Source: Uranotaenia lowii (Eukaryota; Arthropoda; Insecta; Diptera; Culicidae). Taken from it: a stretch of DNA of 64,000 nt. Positions 36,226-47,393 of this stretch are shown in pieces. Within the stretch, counting starts at the first letter, position 1. Each line of letters starts with the position of its first letter. A program made the position numbers and the translations under genes. The stretch covers positions 272,305,827 to 272,369,826 of the forward strand of contig NC_073692.1 of assembly GCF_029784155.1 (NCBI RefSeq). The letters are read 5' to 3'. The notes beneath the pieces were generated by a model. It made no database searches and was not told where the DNA came from. It was given only the letters and a program-made list of their open reading frames with translations.

Positions 36226-36397
36226 CTCGCAAATTACTGTCAAGGAAAAAACCTGCATTAATTGGTTTCAAAATTTACAAAACATTTTTTTTAGCAAAGC
36301 TAACATGTTAACAATTAAAATTTCTTCAACGCTCACTTAATTAGACCAAAAACTCGCAGATAACTTACTTTAATTTAACGTCCCACAATTTGAGAAC

Positions 36398-37070
36398 TCA
36401 AAACACCAGCGCGCCATAACTGGTTTTGCCACGGGTAACTGTATCGTCAAAACAATCAACTGAAAATGGGGCCAAAGCGAGAAAAACGAACGAACGTCGA
36501 GTGCCAGCAACGGCTTTTCCCATCACGAAAAGCAAAAGAACAGACTCGGCTGGGACTGGGACTGGGACAGGGACTGGGACTGGCCGAGACGCCCAAGGGA
36601 TCGAATCACATTTCCGTCTGTTGGTGGAGGCGCCATTCCAGCTGCCTGCCTGGTGGCCAAAAACGAAACTGCAGGAACCATCAAGGTTGTCGTACGCCAC
36701 CCTCCTACAACACTTCCTGTTCCTTCTACTCTAGTTGCTACTCCTTTGGCAGAGTGTTCTGATTTGCCTTTTGCTGTTTTTCCTCTCGCTTCTCGGTTGA
36801 TGGAAATCAATGCATGCACGAAGGAAAAGTTCCCCGGCCCAGAGAGCCTTTGGCCGTGACCATTTGCCAGGGAGTGAGCTTTTCGAAGGCGAAGAGGAAA
36901 TGACACAAATGAATCATATAGCCCGAAATCAGATTAGTTTGCAAAAGTTTTCGCTGAGCAGCAAGATTTTTGGGGACTTTCGGGAAGGCAATCGCTTGCC
37001 GTGCTGCTCCGTTTGCTTTTTCGTCCGGAAAGCATCGGCAATGATGGCTGCTTATGGCTAATGTTCCGGT
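36398..37070. other. GC-richer unique island, possible promoter or exon
   Basis: A compact 650-bp region clearly less AT-rich than its flanks, free of the window's repeats, with overlapping open frames on both strands (plus 36426-36734, minus 36523-36906 and others). A small hexamer repeat GGGACT (about five units, 36551-36583) creates a PVPVPV or GTGTGT run depending on the frame. No family similarity is recognised, and no frame stands out as coding. It may be a 5' UTR or regulatory block. Confidence 0.3.
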
Positions 37071-37584
37071 CTCAACTTACAAACAACTCTGTGTGCCACT
37101 TTACTTTATCGGTATAATATTGGTTCCAAGTTAGAGGAGTATAATGCTTGAAGTTTATGGAGAATTGAATTAAAACTTTATCAGACTTTAAGATTAGTTT
37201 AACACCAAGAAAGTTTAATTTTTGTGTTGAGTTAATCCAGTTGGAGAGAAAAATCTTAATATAAATTTTTAATGCTCATCTCTTCTAGAATGTCAGTCTG
37301 AAACTGTTTTAAATTTGGAAGCAGGGAACTTTTTGGGTAGCTTTACATTGAGTTTTTATAGAGCAAGGTATCTGTTTAGAACGATTTCAACATAAACAAT
37401 CCGACATCTCAGATAATTTTCACATTATAAAAAGAGGAAACTCTTCCATTGCAAAAGCGCTTTTCACAAAAACAATCATATTTTTTTTCAACACATAGCG
37501 GATCAAATAGGAGAATTATGCTTTTTACGCTTGCACGAATGTGCTTCTCTTAGAAACATAACTAAATGTAATATATTATATGAA
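37071..37584. other. AT-rich sequence, no gene seen
   Basis: Nothing supportable. Confidence 0.3.
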
Positions 37585-38049
37585 AAAAACTTCATATAAC
37601 TCAAAGAAACATAGTTTGTCAAATTATTCCCAGCAAGTATTTCGGTGTTTCTTGGCTTAGATTTGTTTACAGTCCTTAATGTGTATACCAACATAGTTTC
37701 AATATGTTTTTTCGATAGCATTTCCCAAACCACATTTTAAACTCATAATGGTTTAATAGGAAAACGTGGAGGTTTTATAACGATTTGGCAAAAGTCTTGG
37801 TAGCTGTGAAGCGTATTTCGACAAGACCATTATAAAAATTATCTTCAGGGTATCTACACAACGATTATAAAACCTGTTCAGAAAACCTCAATCAATTTGA
37901 AGAATATTTTATCCTACGTGTATATAGCGGTTTTGAAGGCTGCTATAAAGCAATTTCAAAACTTCGCTATAAAACCCTGATGAAAATGACATAAAACGTC
38001 AAGTGTCTATGAAAACAAACAAGCCACGAGAAAAAGAAGATCTTCAAAA

Positions 38050-38420
38050 ATGTCAACAATGTGTATTTTGGACGACAACGAAAATTTTGCGAGCGATTTC
38101 AACAACCGAAAGGTACATTTTTTACCGTTTGATTATGCTAACTATTGTATCTAATTTTTTTTTCAACTGTTTAGGTAATACCCGGAAATATGAAACACCT
38201 GCCTAGCCCGATTGACCGCAATTCGGCGCAATTGCTCCGGTCATCTTCCACACAGAATCCGGATGTTCCATGACTGATACGCCGTTATCGAAGGTTGGTT
38301 TTTCTCCAGCAACACATTTGATAAAACCACTTCTATCGTCGGATCGAATTCCTCAGCTGTGGCGAAATGTGTGTGCCGGATTTTCGAGCAAAACACCCGG
38401 AAATAGGGCTGTCGGAGCTG
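38050..38420 (+). pseudogene. two-exon gene fragment with 62-bp intron, frameshifted
   Basis: Exon 1 (38050-38112) starts ATG after AAAA and encodes MSTMCILDDNENFASDF and four more residues. The intron (38113-38174) begins GTACAT and has branch-like CTAAC and CTAAT. It then has a long T-rich tract and ends TTTAG, a textbook small insect intron in phase 0. Exon 2 continues VIPGNMKHLPSPIDRN and SAQLLRSSSTQNPDVP to a TGA at about 38270. The next frame stays open from there (TDTPLSKVGFSPATHL, IPQLWRNVCAGFSSKTP). It ends at a donor-like GTGAGT at 38421, so a 1-bp lesion (or sequence error) breaks exon 2. I do not recognise the protein. It could be a decayed host gene start, or an exon pair caught between the inverted repeats. 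Confidence 0.5.
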
Positions 38421-39357
38421 CTGTGAGTTATAATAATTGGATGGTATAAAAGAGAATCGCATTCTTTATATTTAATGGAATTATGAATTCTTAAAAGAAA
38501 AATTGTTCAGGTTATTGTTATTCGTGTAAAGTTTAAAAGGTAGTTGAAATAAAAAAAATGGAATCAAAGAAACACTGTTCCTATTGAGGCATTCCTCCAG
38601 ACAAAATTGGACTTTTAAACAGTTGCTGAAAGCAAATTGGGTTTTTCGGGACGAAGCGCCATTTTCTGATATAGAACATGGAACATTTTGAAAGAGAGAA
38701 ATTGGATGAAAATTGAAAATAAGAAGCATTGAGTTCCATGAAAAACTGAAATGAGCACTTAATTCACACAAAACTTCAGTGAAAGTGCTTGTATACACAA
38801 CACAGGCATCTTAAAGAAATTGAGAACTATTTCTGGCTAATTAAAAATATAAATTAATGAACTTAAGTCTTTTATTCTGCAAAACTACACTGGCGCACGT
38901 ATTTTTCACAAGTATTTCTAAACATTTTCCGATAAAATTTGAAGCGCATCAAATTTGTGCAATTAAAAAGGCAAAAATGGTCATATTCCAATTGGGTTTA
39001 TTGTCACTTCCTTGAATTTTTTATTCTTATTGAAATGGAACCATCTTTTTTCGTATTCATTTCAGTCAGAATATTTTTCTCCAATCAATTCAATTTTAAA
39101 ACCGTTGCGAAAAAAAACATTAACGTAGAAATTTTTTCACTCAAACTTAAATTTGACATCTGAAATCAGCTCTTGATGAGGTTTTAAAGGTACTTGAAAA
39201 ATGTTCTTCAGAACCTCCTGTAGGTGGGCCTTTTTACTCTGATAAGTGTTATAAAGATGTTTTAATGCATTTTATATAGCTTGACGTTGTTTTATAGTGA
39301 AGTTTCATAGCGGGCTTGCAGATTAGTATAAAACTAAAATTGTTACTTGGGTTATTT
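38421..39357. other. AT-rich sequence downstream of the gene fragment
   Basis: If GTGAGT at 38421 is a real donor this is intron. No third exon was identified. Around 39246-39320 there are GCTATAAAAC-like phrases that loosely mirror 37900-38000 in inverted orientation. Confidence 0.3.
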
Positions 39358-40950
39358 TACCGATATATTTAGTTTAAGGTAGGGTTATTATATCCTGCAA
39401 CGCCAAAAAGAGTACATGGTGATAATTTTTCAAGATTCTGCATTTCAAAATTAGGTTATTTTAAGATTTTCAAATTCCGGATATTTGTTGTTTCCATAAC
39501 AATAATAAATTTCCTTTATTTTAATAACTTTTATTCTATTGTTGAGATGTACCGAATAGTGGTATTCGGCGAACGGCCGAATACCGAACATTGACATTTT
39601 CATCTAGTCGGCCAAACGAATATTCAGCAGTTACATTAATTTCAATTAAAATGATAAATGCTTCAAACCAGCTGTTCCCATGTTGACCATGCTAGGAAGT
39701 GGTAAAAAATGATAAGATACTCTGCTCGCCGCATGAACGTTCGAGGAGAGATATGATTAACCGAAAAAAGAGAAAGAAGCAAACTCATCATGAAACCGTA
39801 ATCCCTTAAGGGCCAATCCGGGAGTCAGCTGCCGACTGGAGAGAAATTAAAAATTCATTTCCGGTAATTTTCATCCGAATGCAAAATCACAGGAACTGGT
39901 CCTAGTTGAACCCTCAAATTGGAACAAATTTGATCCAACTGTTCAACAGAGTCAGATCTCGTTATGGTGGTAATTTTTCCAGCTAAGCTAAAACGGCGAA
40001 AAAATAACTCGGTCGGTAGTACCGAAATACTTTAATTTTCTCCTACCTATGGCTGCTCATGAATTATTAAAGCTTCGACTATTCGCTCGTTTCCATCGCA
40101 GTGCATGAAAAAAGAATCCGGTGTTATGCAGCTCACTTGTTGGCGAGAAATTTGCGAGACGGCTTTGATTAAGAGACTGGAAAATGAGTTGTTCAATCAG
40201 AAGTAAGCGAATGATTCTGAACAAGTTTTTTTTTGGAAACGATTCTTGTTGAAAATTCTACATTTTTTTGTTTTAAAAACTGTAGATTCAACTTGAGTCA
40301 TGCTGAAATTTTGATATAATGCGCCACTCTGATTAGAGTATTATTGTTTTGACTATTTTGAAATAATCCTTTCAAAACCATAAAGACCAAAGTAATCACC
40401 ATGTATTTAATACTAAAATTTTGTTTAAGAAAGATCCGGTTATCAACTCGTAATACGAGTTTTTTTTAAATGTAGAATTCAAATAAAATCTCGCCCACCA
40501 CTGATTTTCACTAAAAAGACTGAGAAATTATGTATGAAATATAGTTTATGGTTGTACACGGATTTGCAATATACGGTTTTAAAGATTTTGAAGAAGCAAA
40601 AAAAAGTAACTGTGGGCCAAAAAAATCTAACGTTGATAAAATATTACTCAATACAATATTCGACCGAATATTCGGTCGAATATTCGTTTGGCCGAATAGA
40701 TGAAATTTTCAATGTTCGGTATTCGGCCGTTCGCCGAATACCACTACTCGGTACATCTCTACAATTGAATAAATGTTATTAAAATAAAGGAAATATATTA
40801 TTGTTATGTAAATAACAACAAAGATCCGGAATTTGAAAATCCTAAAATTATCTGATTTTGAAATGCAGTATCTTGAAAAATTATCTATATGTACACTTTT
40901 TGGCGTTGCAGAATATTATAATCCTACCTTAAACTTTATATATCGGTATA
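39358..40950. mobile_element. long-inverted-repeat non-autonomous element
   Basis: Arms of about 270-290 bp (39358-39630 and 40660-40950) are inverted copies of one another. Both run from CCGATATAT and GTTTAAGGTAGG through CAACGCCAAAAAG and TCAAATTCCGGAT. They reach GGTATTCGGCGAACGGCCG and then GGCCAAACGAATATTC. The inner ends are made of repeated palindromic TATTCGGCCGAATA-like words. The roughly 1-kb centre has no coding frame of note. Confidence 0.75.
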
Positions 40951-41514
40951 AGAAATGCTATCGAAAAAACATATTGAAATTATTTTGGTATACACATTAA
41001 GGACTGTTAACAAATCCAAGCCAAGAAATACTGGAACACTCGCTGGGCATAATTTGACAAATTATGTTTCTTTGATATTATATTTCAAAGACTGGGAAAG
41101 ATGTCACATATGCTCTTTCTTAAATAAAAAGTAGAATACTTAAATTTTTGAATGATTCAAAACACTATCTAGCTAAAATGAAATAGTAATAGAAATGATA
41201 ATCCAAATCGTCTATTAAGACGTGTTGGTACTGAGTGATTTTCTATAAATCATTTTCGATGAACTTTGCCTAAAAAAATGGATCGTACAGCAGTTTAGTC
41301 AGTTCGTAAATATGTCTGAGAATAGGCTAATTGGACATTAAAGATTTGAGCTACCGTCAACTGGAGCAACAAGCAACACTTTTCAACTTCGATGGTTTTT
41401 AAAAAACTCACGTCAACAGATAATCATTCCTTTTATGCATCAAAACTTTAAAATTTAGTGGGACTGTTATTTATATCTTCTGTTATTTTCATTTGTTTTA
41501 AACATGCGATTTTC

Positions 41515-41655
41515 ACTAACTCACTAACTTTGATCACCGGGGTCACTTCGACAAACAATAAATTTTTGCACATTATCATCATTAACTCAGTCTATAGTTT
41601 GAATTTTTGAAAACTGTTTTCTATATTTGAAAGCCTTTTAACTGAGTATTGCATG
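41515..41655 (+). repeat. dispersed repeat with CACCGGGGTCAC motif
   Basis: A diverged relative of 1286-1440 in the same orientation, sharing ACTTTGATCACCGGGGT and the following AT-rich text. Confidence 0.4.
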
Positions 41656-41689
41656 GGCTACCTTACAATTTTTCATTTTACTCGAAAGC

Positions 41690-44600
41690 GAATCAAAATA
41701 TTGGAACCAAATTTGGCACGGGAAGGTATTTGGATTCGATAAATATTTCAATGATTATTTGGGACCCCTCCTTCTTTCCAGTAGAAAGGGAGAGGGGCCT
41801 CTTCCATTTTTTTAGATAACTCAAAAACTAATGAAGCAAATGGAACCAAATTTGGCATGGGAGGGTATGTTTGGATACGAAAAATACTTATGTGATTATT
41901 TGAGACCCCTCCCTCTTTCCAGTAAGGAGAAAGGAAAGAGGGAGAGGAGCTTCATACAATTTTAACTGCATAACTCGAGAACTACAACAGGAAATGGAAC
42001 CGAATTTTGCATGGAACAATATTTGGGTACGAGAAATGCTTCTATGAATATTTGATATCCCTTACTTCTTCAAAGAGGAAGATGAAACCGGGGAGGAGAG
42101 ATCTCCCTTACAATTTTCAATATAACTGGAGAGCTGATCGAGCAAATGGAACAATATTTGGCATGTGAGGGTATTTGGTTACGAGAAATGTTTCTATTAT
42201 GAATTGAAGTCCTGTCTTTTTTCAGCGGATAGATGTAAAGGGAGAAAAGGGAGCTTCCATGAATAATTTTTGTATAACTAGAGAATTAATCCAGCAAATG
42301 AAACCAAATTTGGCATCAAAAAGCATTTAAGTACGAAAAATACTTTTCTATGCGAACCATTCCTTTCTTGCAGTAGGATGATAGAATTGGAAATATAGGA
42401 AGGGAAGAGGAGGCCTTCATTTAACTTTTTTTTTACAAAATCCGAGAAATGGAGAAAACATAACTTGGAAAATTATTTTGGCATGGTTGTATGATTATCT
42501 GACACACCATCCTCCTTTCAGTGAGTAGGTACATAGGAGGAGGGAGGTTAGCCCAATACAATTTTGTTAGCAGAAGTTCTCAATCTATGCTGACGAAGCC
42601 AACAAATGGAAACAAATATGGCATGAATAGGTATTTCGTTACAAGATATGTTTCTACGATTGTTATAGACCCTTAAGCTTTACAGTGTAGAGAGGGGAAG
42701 AAAGGAGGAGGCTCCATATAAATTTTGTTGTAAAGCTTAAAACTTATCAATCAATGAAACTTTAATTGATATAAGAGGATTTTTGGGAACGATAGAAAAT
42801 GGGTATGATTATTAAAGATCACGACCTCCATTCAGCAGGGGGTGAAGGGAAGGACAGGTGAGGAGGCTCTCTTATCAGTTTTCAAGCATAAATCCAGAAC
42901 ATATCAAGCAAAACTAACCATATTTTATAAGTTAGATTGTTTGCGTACGATAAATTTGAGACCCTCCAGACAGATTAAGGGGGAGTAGGGTCTAACACTT
43001 TCAAAAAATTTATTTTTTATTTTTTTTTATTTTATTACTAGCTGACCTGGTGTGCTTTGCTACACCTTTCAAAATCGAATGATATTTTCAGAATTTATTC
43101 AAATTTTTATTGTTTTTTTGGCATTATATTAAATCAAAATATAACATAATTCATAAGCAACTGCTATAAAACGAGAGCTGCAGCTGGAGTTTCGAATTGC
43201 TACACAAAAAAAATTAAAATAATATTCTGAATCTTGATTTGTGTTAAAGATCTGATCATTTTAATCTGTTTCTTTAAGCTCCGCCCTTAAAAAGGAGGGT
43301 TCCAAATAAATCGTACGCAAATAATGCAAATAAGAATATGATTGTTTTTGCTTGATAGGTACTGAATTTATGCTGAATTTATTCCCCCCCGTCCTTCCCT
43401 TCCCCCTGCTGAATGGAGATCGTGATTTTTAATAATCATACCCATTTTGTTCGTTCCCAAAAATCTTCTTGTATCAAATATTGTGCCATTGGTTAATAAT
43501 TTTTTAAGCTTTATAACAAAATTTATATGGAACCCCCTCCTTTTTTCTCCTCTCTACACTGTAAAGCGTAAGGGTCTATAATAATCTCGTAACCAAGTAC
43601 CTTTCTATGCCATATTTGTTTCCATTTGTTGGCTTCGTTAGCATAAACTGAGAATTTATGCTAAAAAATTGTATTGGGTTCAACCCCCTCCTCCTATGTA
43701 CCTACTCACTGAAAGGAGGATGGTGTGTCAGATAATCATAGAATCATACCAAAATGATTTTCCATGTTAAGTTTTATCCATTTCTCGGATTTTGTGGAAA
43801 AAAGTGAAATGTAAGCTTTCCTCTTCCCTTCCTTTATTTCCAATTCTATCATCCCACTGCAAGAAAGGAATTGTTTGACATAAAAAAAAATCTCGTATTG
43901 AAGTACCATCCCATGCCAAATTTGGTTTTATTTGCGATGTAAATTCTTGAGTTATGCATAAACTTGAAAGGAAGTACCAACCCCCTTCCATTCGCCCCAT
44001 TGAATGGAGGGGTGAAAACTTCATAAAAGTATTTTTTGTACTCAAAAAATTTTTGATACCAAGTTTTATTTCATTTGCTCTATTAATTCTCAAGTTATGA
44101 AAAAAAATGTATAGTAGCCCCCCTTTCCCCTTTATATCTTTCCGCTGAATAAAGGTGGGGCTTCAATTTATTATAGATACATTTCTCGTATCCAAATACC
44201 CTCACATGTCAAATATGGTTCAAATTTACTCGATCAGATCTCCAGTTATACTGGAAATTGTAAGGGAGACCTCTTCTCCCTCTTTTCATCCATCTTTTTG
44301 AAGGATTGAGGGATACCAAATATTCAAAGAAGCATTTCTCGTACCCAAATATCGTTCCATGCCAAATTTGGTTATCTTTGCTGTTGTAGTTCTTGAGTTA
44401 TGCAATAAAAATTGTATGGAACTTCCCTCCCTCTTTCCTTTCTCCCCGCTGAAAGAAGAAAGGGGTCTCAACAATCATTAGAACATGTCACTTTCCCAAA
44501 TATCCGCCCATGCCAAATTTGGTTCCATTTGCTTGATTAGTATTCGAGTTGTATAAAAATTAAAAAGAGGGCCCCTCCCCCCTTTATATCTCCCTACTGG

Positions 44601-44690
44601 AAAGAGGGAGGGGTCTCAAATAATCATTGAAATATTTTTCGTATCAAAATACCTTCCCATGCCAAATTTGGTTCCAAAATCTTGAATAGT
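41690..44690. repeat. 3-kb palindrome formed by two opposed repeat arrays
   Basis: Units in the left arm pair with specific units on the right. For example 42490-42530 pairs with 43690-43730 (ACACCATCCTCCTTTCAGTG). Likewise 42830-42850 pairs with 43400-43420 (TCCATTCAGCAGGGGG), giving an axis near 43115-43185. Arms are about 1.4 kb. It arises from the nested opposed Helitrons. Confidence 0.8.
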
Positions 44691-45043
44691 TTTCGAGTTA
44701 TATGAGAAATAATAAGATAGCCCCCTCTCCCCTTTCTATCACCCCACTGAGAGGAGGGAAGGGTACCTTATATTCATTGAAATATTCTCCGTTCCCAAAT
44801 ACCACCCCATGCCAAATTTGATACCATTTGCTTGATTGGTTCTCGAGTTATGCAAAAAATTTATTTTTGTTTGGGAGGCCCCTCCCCCCCCTTCTTGTTA
44901 GGGGGAGGGGTCCCAAACTATAATAGGAACCTTCCCCGGCCTCCAATACTCCCACCTGTTAAGTTTCACGTAAATCGGTTCAGTTGTTTCTGAGTCTATA
45001 GGGAACAGACAGACAGACAGAAATTCATTTTTATATATATAGA
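43038..45043 (-). mobile_element. non-autonomous Helitron (inner), 2006 bp
   Basis: On the minus strand it starts TCTATATATATAAAAATG at 45043, preceded by A. It ends with hairpin GGTGTAGCAAAGCACACC (43049-43066), 11 nt before the terminal base, then CTAG followed by T. A-to-T insertion, TC start, 3' hairpin and CTAG end are the Helitron hallmarks. The 5' region has a CTGT tetramer run and GACTCAGAAACAACTGAACC. Most of the body is about ten units of a 150-bp repeat (CATGCCAAATTTGGTTCC phrase near 43913, 44357, 44508, 44657 and 44807). No protein is encoded, so replication would need a helper Rep-helicase elsewhere. Confidence 0.85.
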
Positions 45044-45934
45044 TTGTAAAACATTTCAAGAATGTTGTGTCAAATTTTCAAGTCAATCGAAGCAAAACTG
45101 TAGAAATTTTAGGCCTTTATTATCTCCTCTTATCTAATACTGCAAGAGAGAGAGAGAAAGAGAGCAGAAACTTCAAACGCGTTTTTCTCGAAAGCACATT
45201 TTTAAAGTCCGTGGACATCGTCATTTGAAAACTACTTCACCGAATCTTCTCAAATTTGGAACATATTTTCTACATATAAAATACCAAACCCCAACGATTT
45301 TCTTATTTTGTTTTTTTTTTACTTTGGGGAGATTTTACAGATAAAAAATGGCAGATTTTTTTGTGAAAAATCGTAGTTTTTACTTCACCCACAAAATTTT
45401 TCTACGAAAAAATTACTAAATGTTCTTTTAACAATGCTTTGTATAATGCAAAAAATTTGAAAACATTTGTTTGAACGATAGCTCTAAAAAAATCGTGAAA
45501 ATGGTGTTTTTTTACCCATTAGACCCTACTCCCCCCTTAAAATTATCAGATCTTTAACACAAATTTAAAGAGCAAGATTCAGAATATTAGATAAAGTTAT
45601 CTTTGTGTTGCAATTCGAAACTCAAGCTGCAGCTCTAATTTTATAGCGGTCCCTTATGAATTATGTTATAATTTGATTTAAAATGATGCCAATCAAACAA
45701 GAAAAATTTTAATAATTTTTGAAAGTATCATTTGAGGTGTAGCAAAGCACACCGGGTCAGCTACATAGTTCTAAAATAAAAATAACTGAAAATCTTTAGA
45801 TGGAAAATGAAGATCAAGAAACAGCCTTACTAATGCTGTGCAATTTATTTTTGAATAATGTAAAGTAAAAATCGGTTCTCCAGTTGTGTGGTTCTTGGAA
45901 TGAGTCTTATATAGATTTTTCCGATTACAAATAA

Positions 45935-46840
45935 GGTGAGTGCTCCTACTTTGGACCTAGAGCCTACTTTAGTCCTAAGTTGCTGAAAATTGTATATCAT
46001 TCATTTTACACCTCCTTAACAGTTATATATCAGACAGCTTAATTATTGGGGCGTGTTTTGAGAAATAAGAGTGAATAAGGAAATATCTCGTTTCTTTTAC
46101 TGTTCAAGCAAAAGTAGAGGTAAAATACTTTCACTGCAAAGAACCCTATTCCTATTTTTCCTCAAATAAAAAAAATCATCGGAAAACCCGAAAAATTTAC
46201 AAAGGGTCCAGAAACAGGAAACTTTTGACTTTGATGTTCCATTTTTAGACCTAAAATCACCTAAACTTTAAGTGAATCCCATCAAATCAAAAAGGGTGCG
46301 AATTAACAATCGGGGCGTGATTCAGTACCAATATTAAACTTTTCTAACATTTTGTTCCAGCTTTTCGTGAATTAACTACAAGTAGTGTACTTAAAAAAGT
46401 TTCAGCTATTGTTTTGCTGAAAGAACTGACGGGGAGTGAAAGTGTTTGAGATATTCATATCAGAAATTTAGATGTTCTTAATCGTTAAAAATCTGTAATA
46501 CTTTTTTAAGATAATATTTGACTGAAGATAACATCCCAATGAATTCGTTTATTTATATTCGAAAAAATCAAACTTTTTATAGGAATTTTAGTTCTATGTC
46601 CAATGAAAGGAACCAGTTCAGTACCAAAATAGGAACATTAGGTTCAAAGTTGGAGATTTTGATCATCCATATCTTCGCAAATCTTTCAATAACGGTGAAA
46701 CCTTTGATGAAAATTCTCATTGAACCTTGCAGATTTTTTAACTATGAATAATATCCCTGAATGATATAAACCTCCCGTCCATTTACGAAAAAATATGATT
46801 ATTTAAAAACCACAGCTTAATGGGTCCAAAGAAGGGCAAC
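45935..46840. mobile_element. candidate MITE with TTTGGACC ends
   Basis: The left end GGTGAGTGCTCCTACTTTGG and the inverted right end GGTTAGTTGCCCTTCTTTGG match at about 17 of 23 positions including the following ACC. The 0.9-kb interior has no convincing gene. No clear target duplication. Confidence 0.4.
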
Positions 46841-46876
46841 TAACCCTATATGAATTTTTTTCCAAAAATGTTACAT

Positions 46877-47315
46877 TTTATTGTTTATTGTTTATTGTTT
46901 ATTGTTTATTGTTTATTGTTTATTGTTTATTGTTTATTGTTTATTGTTTATTGTTTATTGTTTATTGTTTATTGTTTATTGTTTATTGTTTATTGTTTAT
47001 TGTTTATTGTTTATTGTTTATTGTTTATTGTTTATTGTTTATTGTTTATTGTTTATTGTTTATTGTTTATTGTTTATTGTTTATTGTTTATTGTTTATTG
47101 TTTATTGTTTATTGTTTATTGTTTATTGTTTATTGTTTATTGTTTATTGTTTATTGTTTATTGTTTATTGTTTATTGTTTATTGTTTATTGTTTATTGTT
47201 TATTGTTTATTGTTTATTGTTTATTGTTTATTGTTTATTGTTTATTGTTTATTGTTTATTGTTTATTGTTTATTGTTTATTGTTTATTGTTTATTGTTTA
47301 TTGTTTATTGTTTAT
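46877..47315 (-). repeat. heptamer array (CAATAAA on minus), 62.7 copies
   Basis: 439 bp of TTTATTG on plus, with no unit differing from consensus that I can see. On the minus strand every unit contains AATAAA, the canonical polyadenylation hexamer. It directly follows the 3' UTR of the non-LTR element. The 150-codon frames with a FIVYCLL repeat are side effects of the 7-bp unit, which visits all three frames without a stop. Confidence 0.97.
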
Positions 47316-47393
47316 AAAAAAACCATCTGACGTAATTGTCTTAATGGTTTACTTAATCTAGGTCTATCTTGACATACATTCAAAGTTTTCTTA

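Larger units (their letters stand above)
37585..41092. repeat. large inverted-repeat region
   Basis: About 140 bp at 37585-37722 reappears inverted at 40951-41092. Shared phrases include GAAATGCTATCGAAAAAAC, CACATTAAGGACTGT, CAAGCCAAGAAA and AATTTGACAAA. Between the arms lie the coding fragment at 38050-38420 and the long inverted-repeat element at 39358-40950. The arms may be ends of a large non-autonomous transposon or two separate insertions. Confidence 0.55.
41665..45764 (+). mobile_element. Helitron-like element (outer), 5'-truncated, interrupted
   Basis: Its 3' end is at 45736-45764: the hairpin sequence GGTGTAGCAAAGCACACC, then GGGTCAGCTAC, where CTAC is read as a decayed CTAG. Its body starts as an array of about nine 150-bp units from about 41690 (AACCAAATTTGGCA...GACCCCTCC). 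It is split at 43037/45044 by an inverted relative. No 5' TC end with the CTGTCTGTCTG motif was found, so the 5' part is missing. Sequence 45540-45764 matches the inner element's 3' region. No Rep-helicase is encoded. A small GAGA microsatellite lies at 45147-45165. Confidence 0.7.

Noticed and set aside
46877..47315. CRISPR-like regular repeat
   Set aside because: The unit is 7 bp without spacers, in a eukaryotic transposon context. No array in the window has repeat-spacer structure.
46850..47361. Open frames of about 150 codons with a FIVYCLL repeat
   Set aside because: Produced by the stop-free 7-bp microsatellite in all three plus frames.
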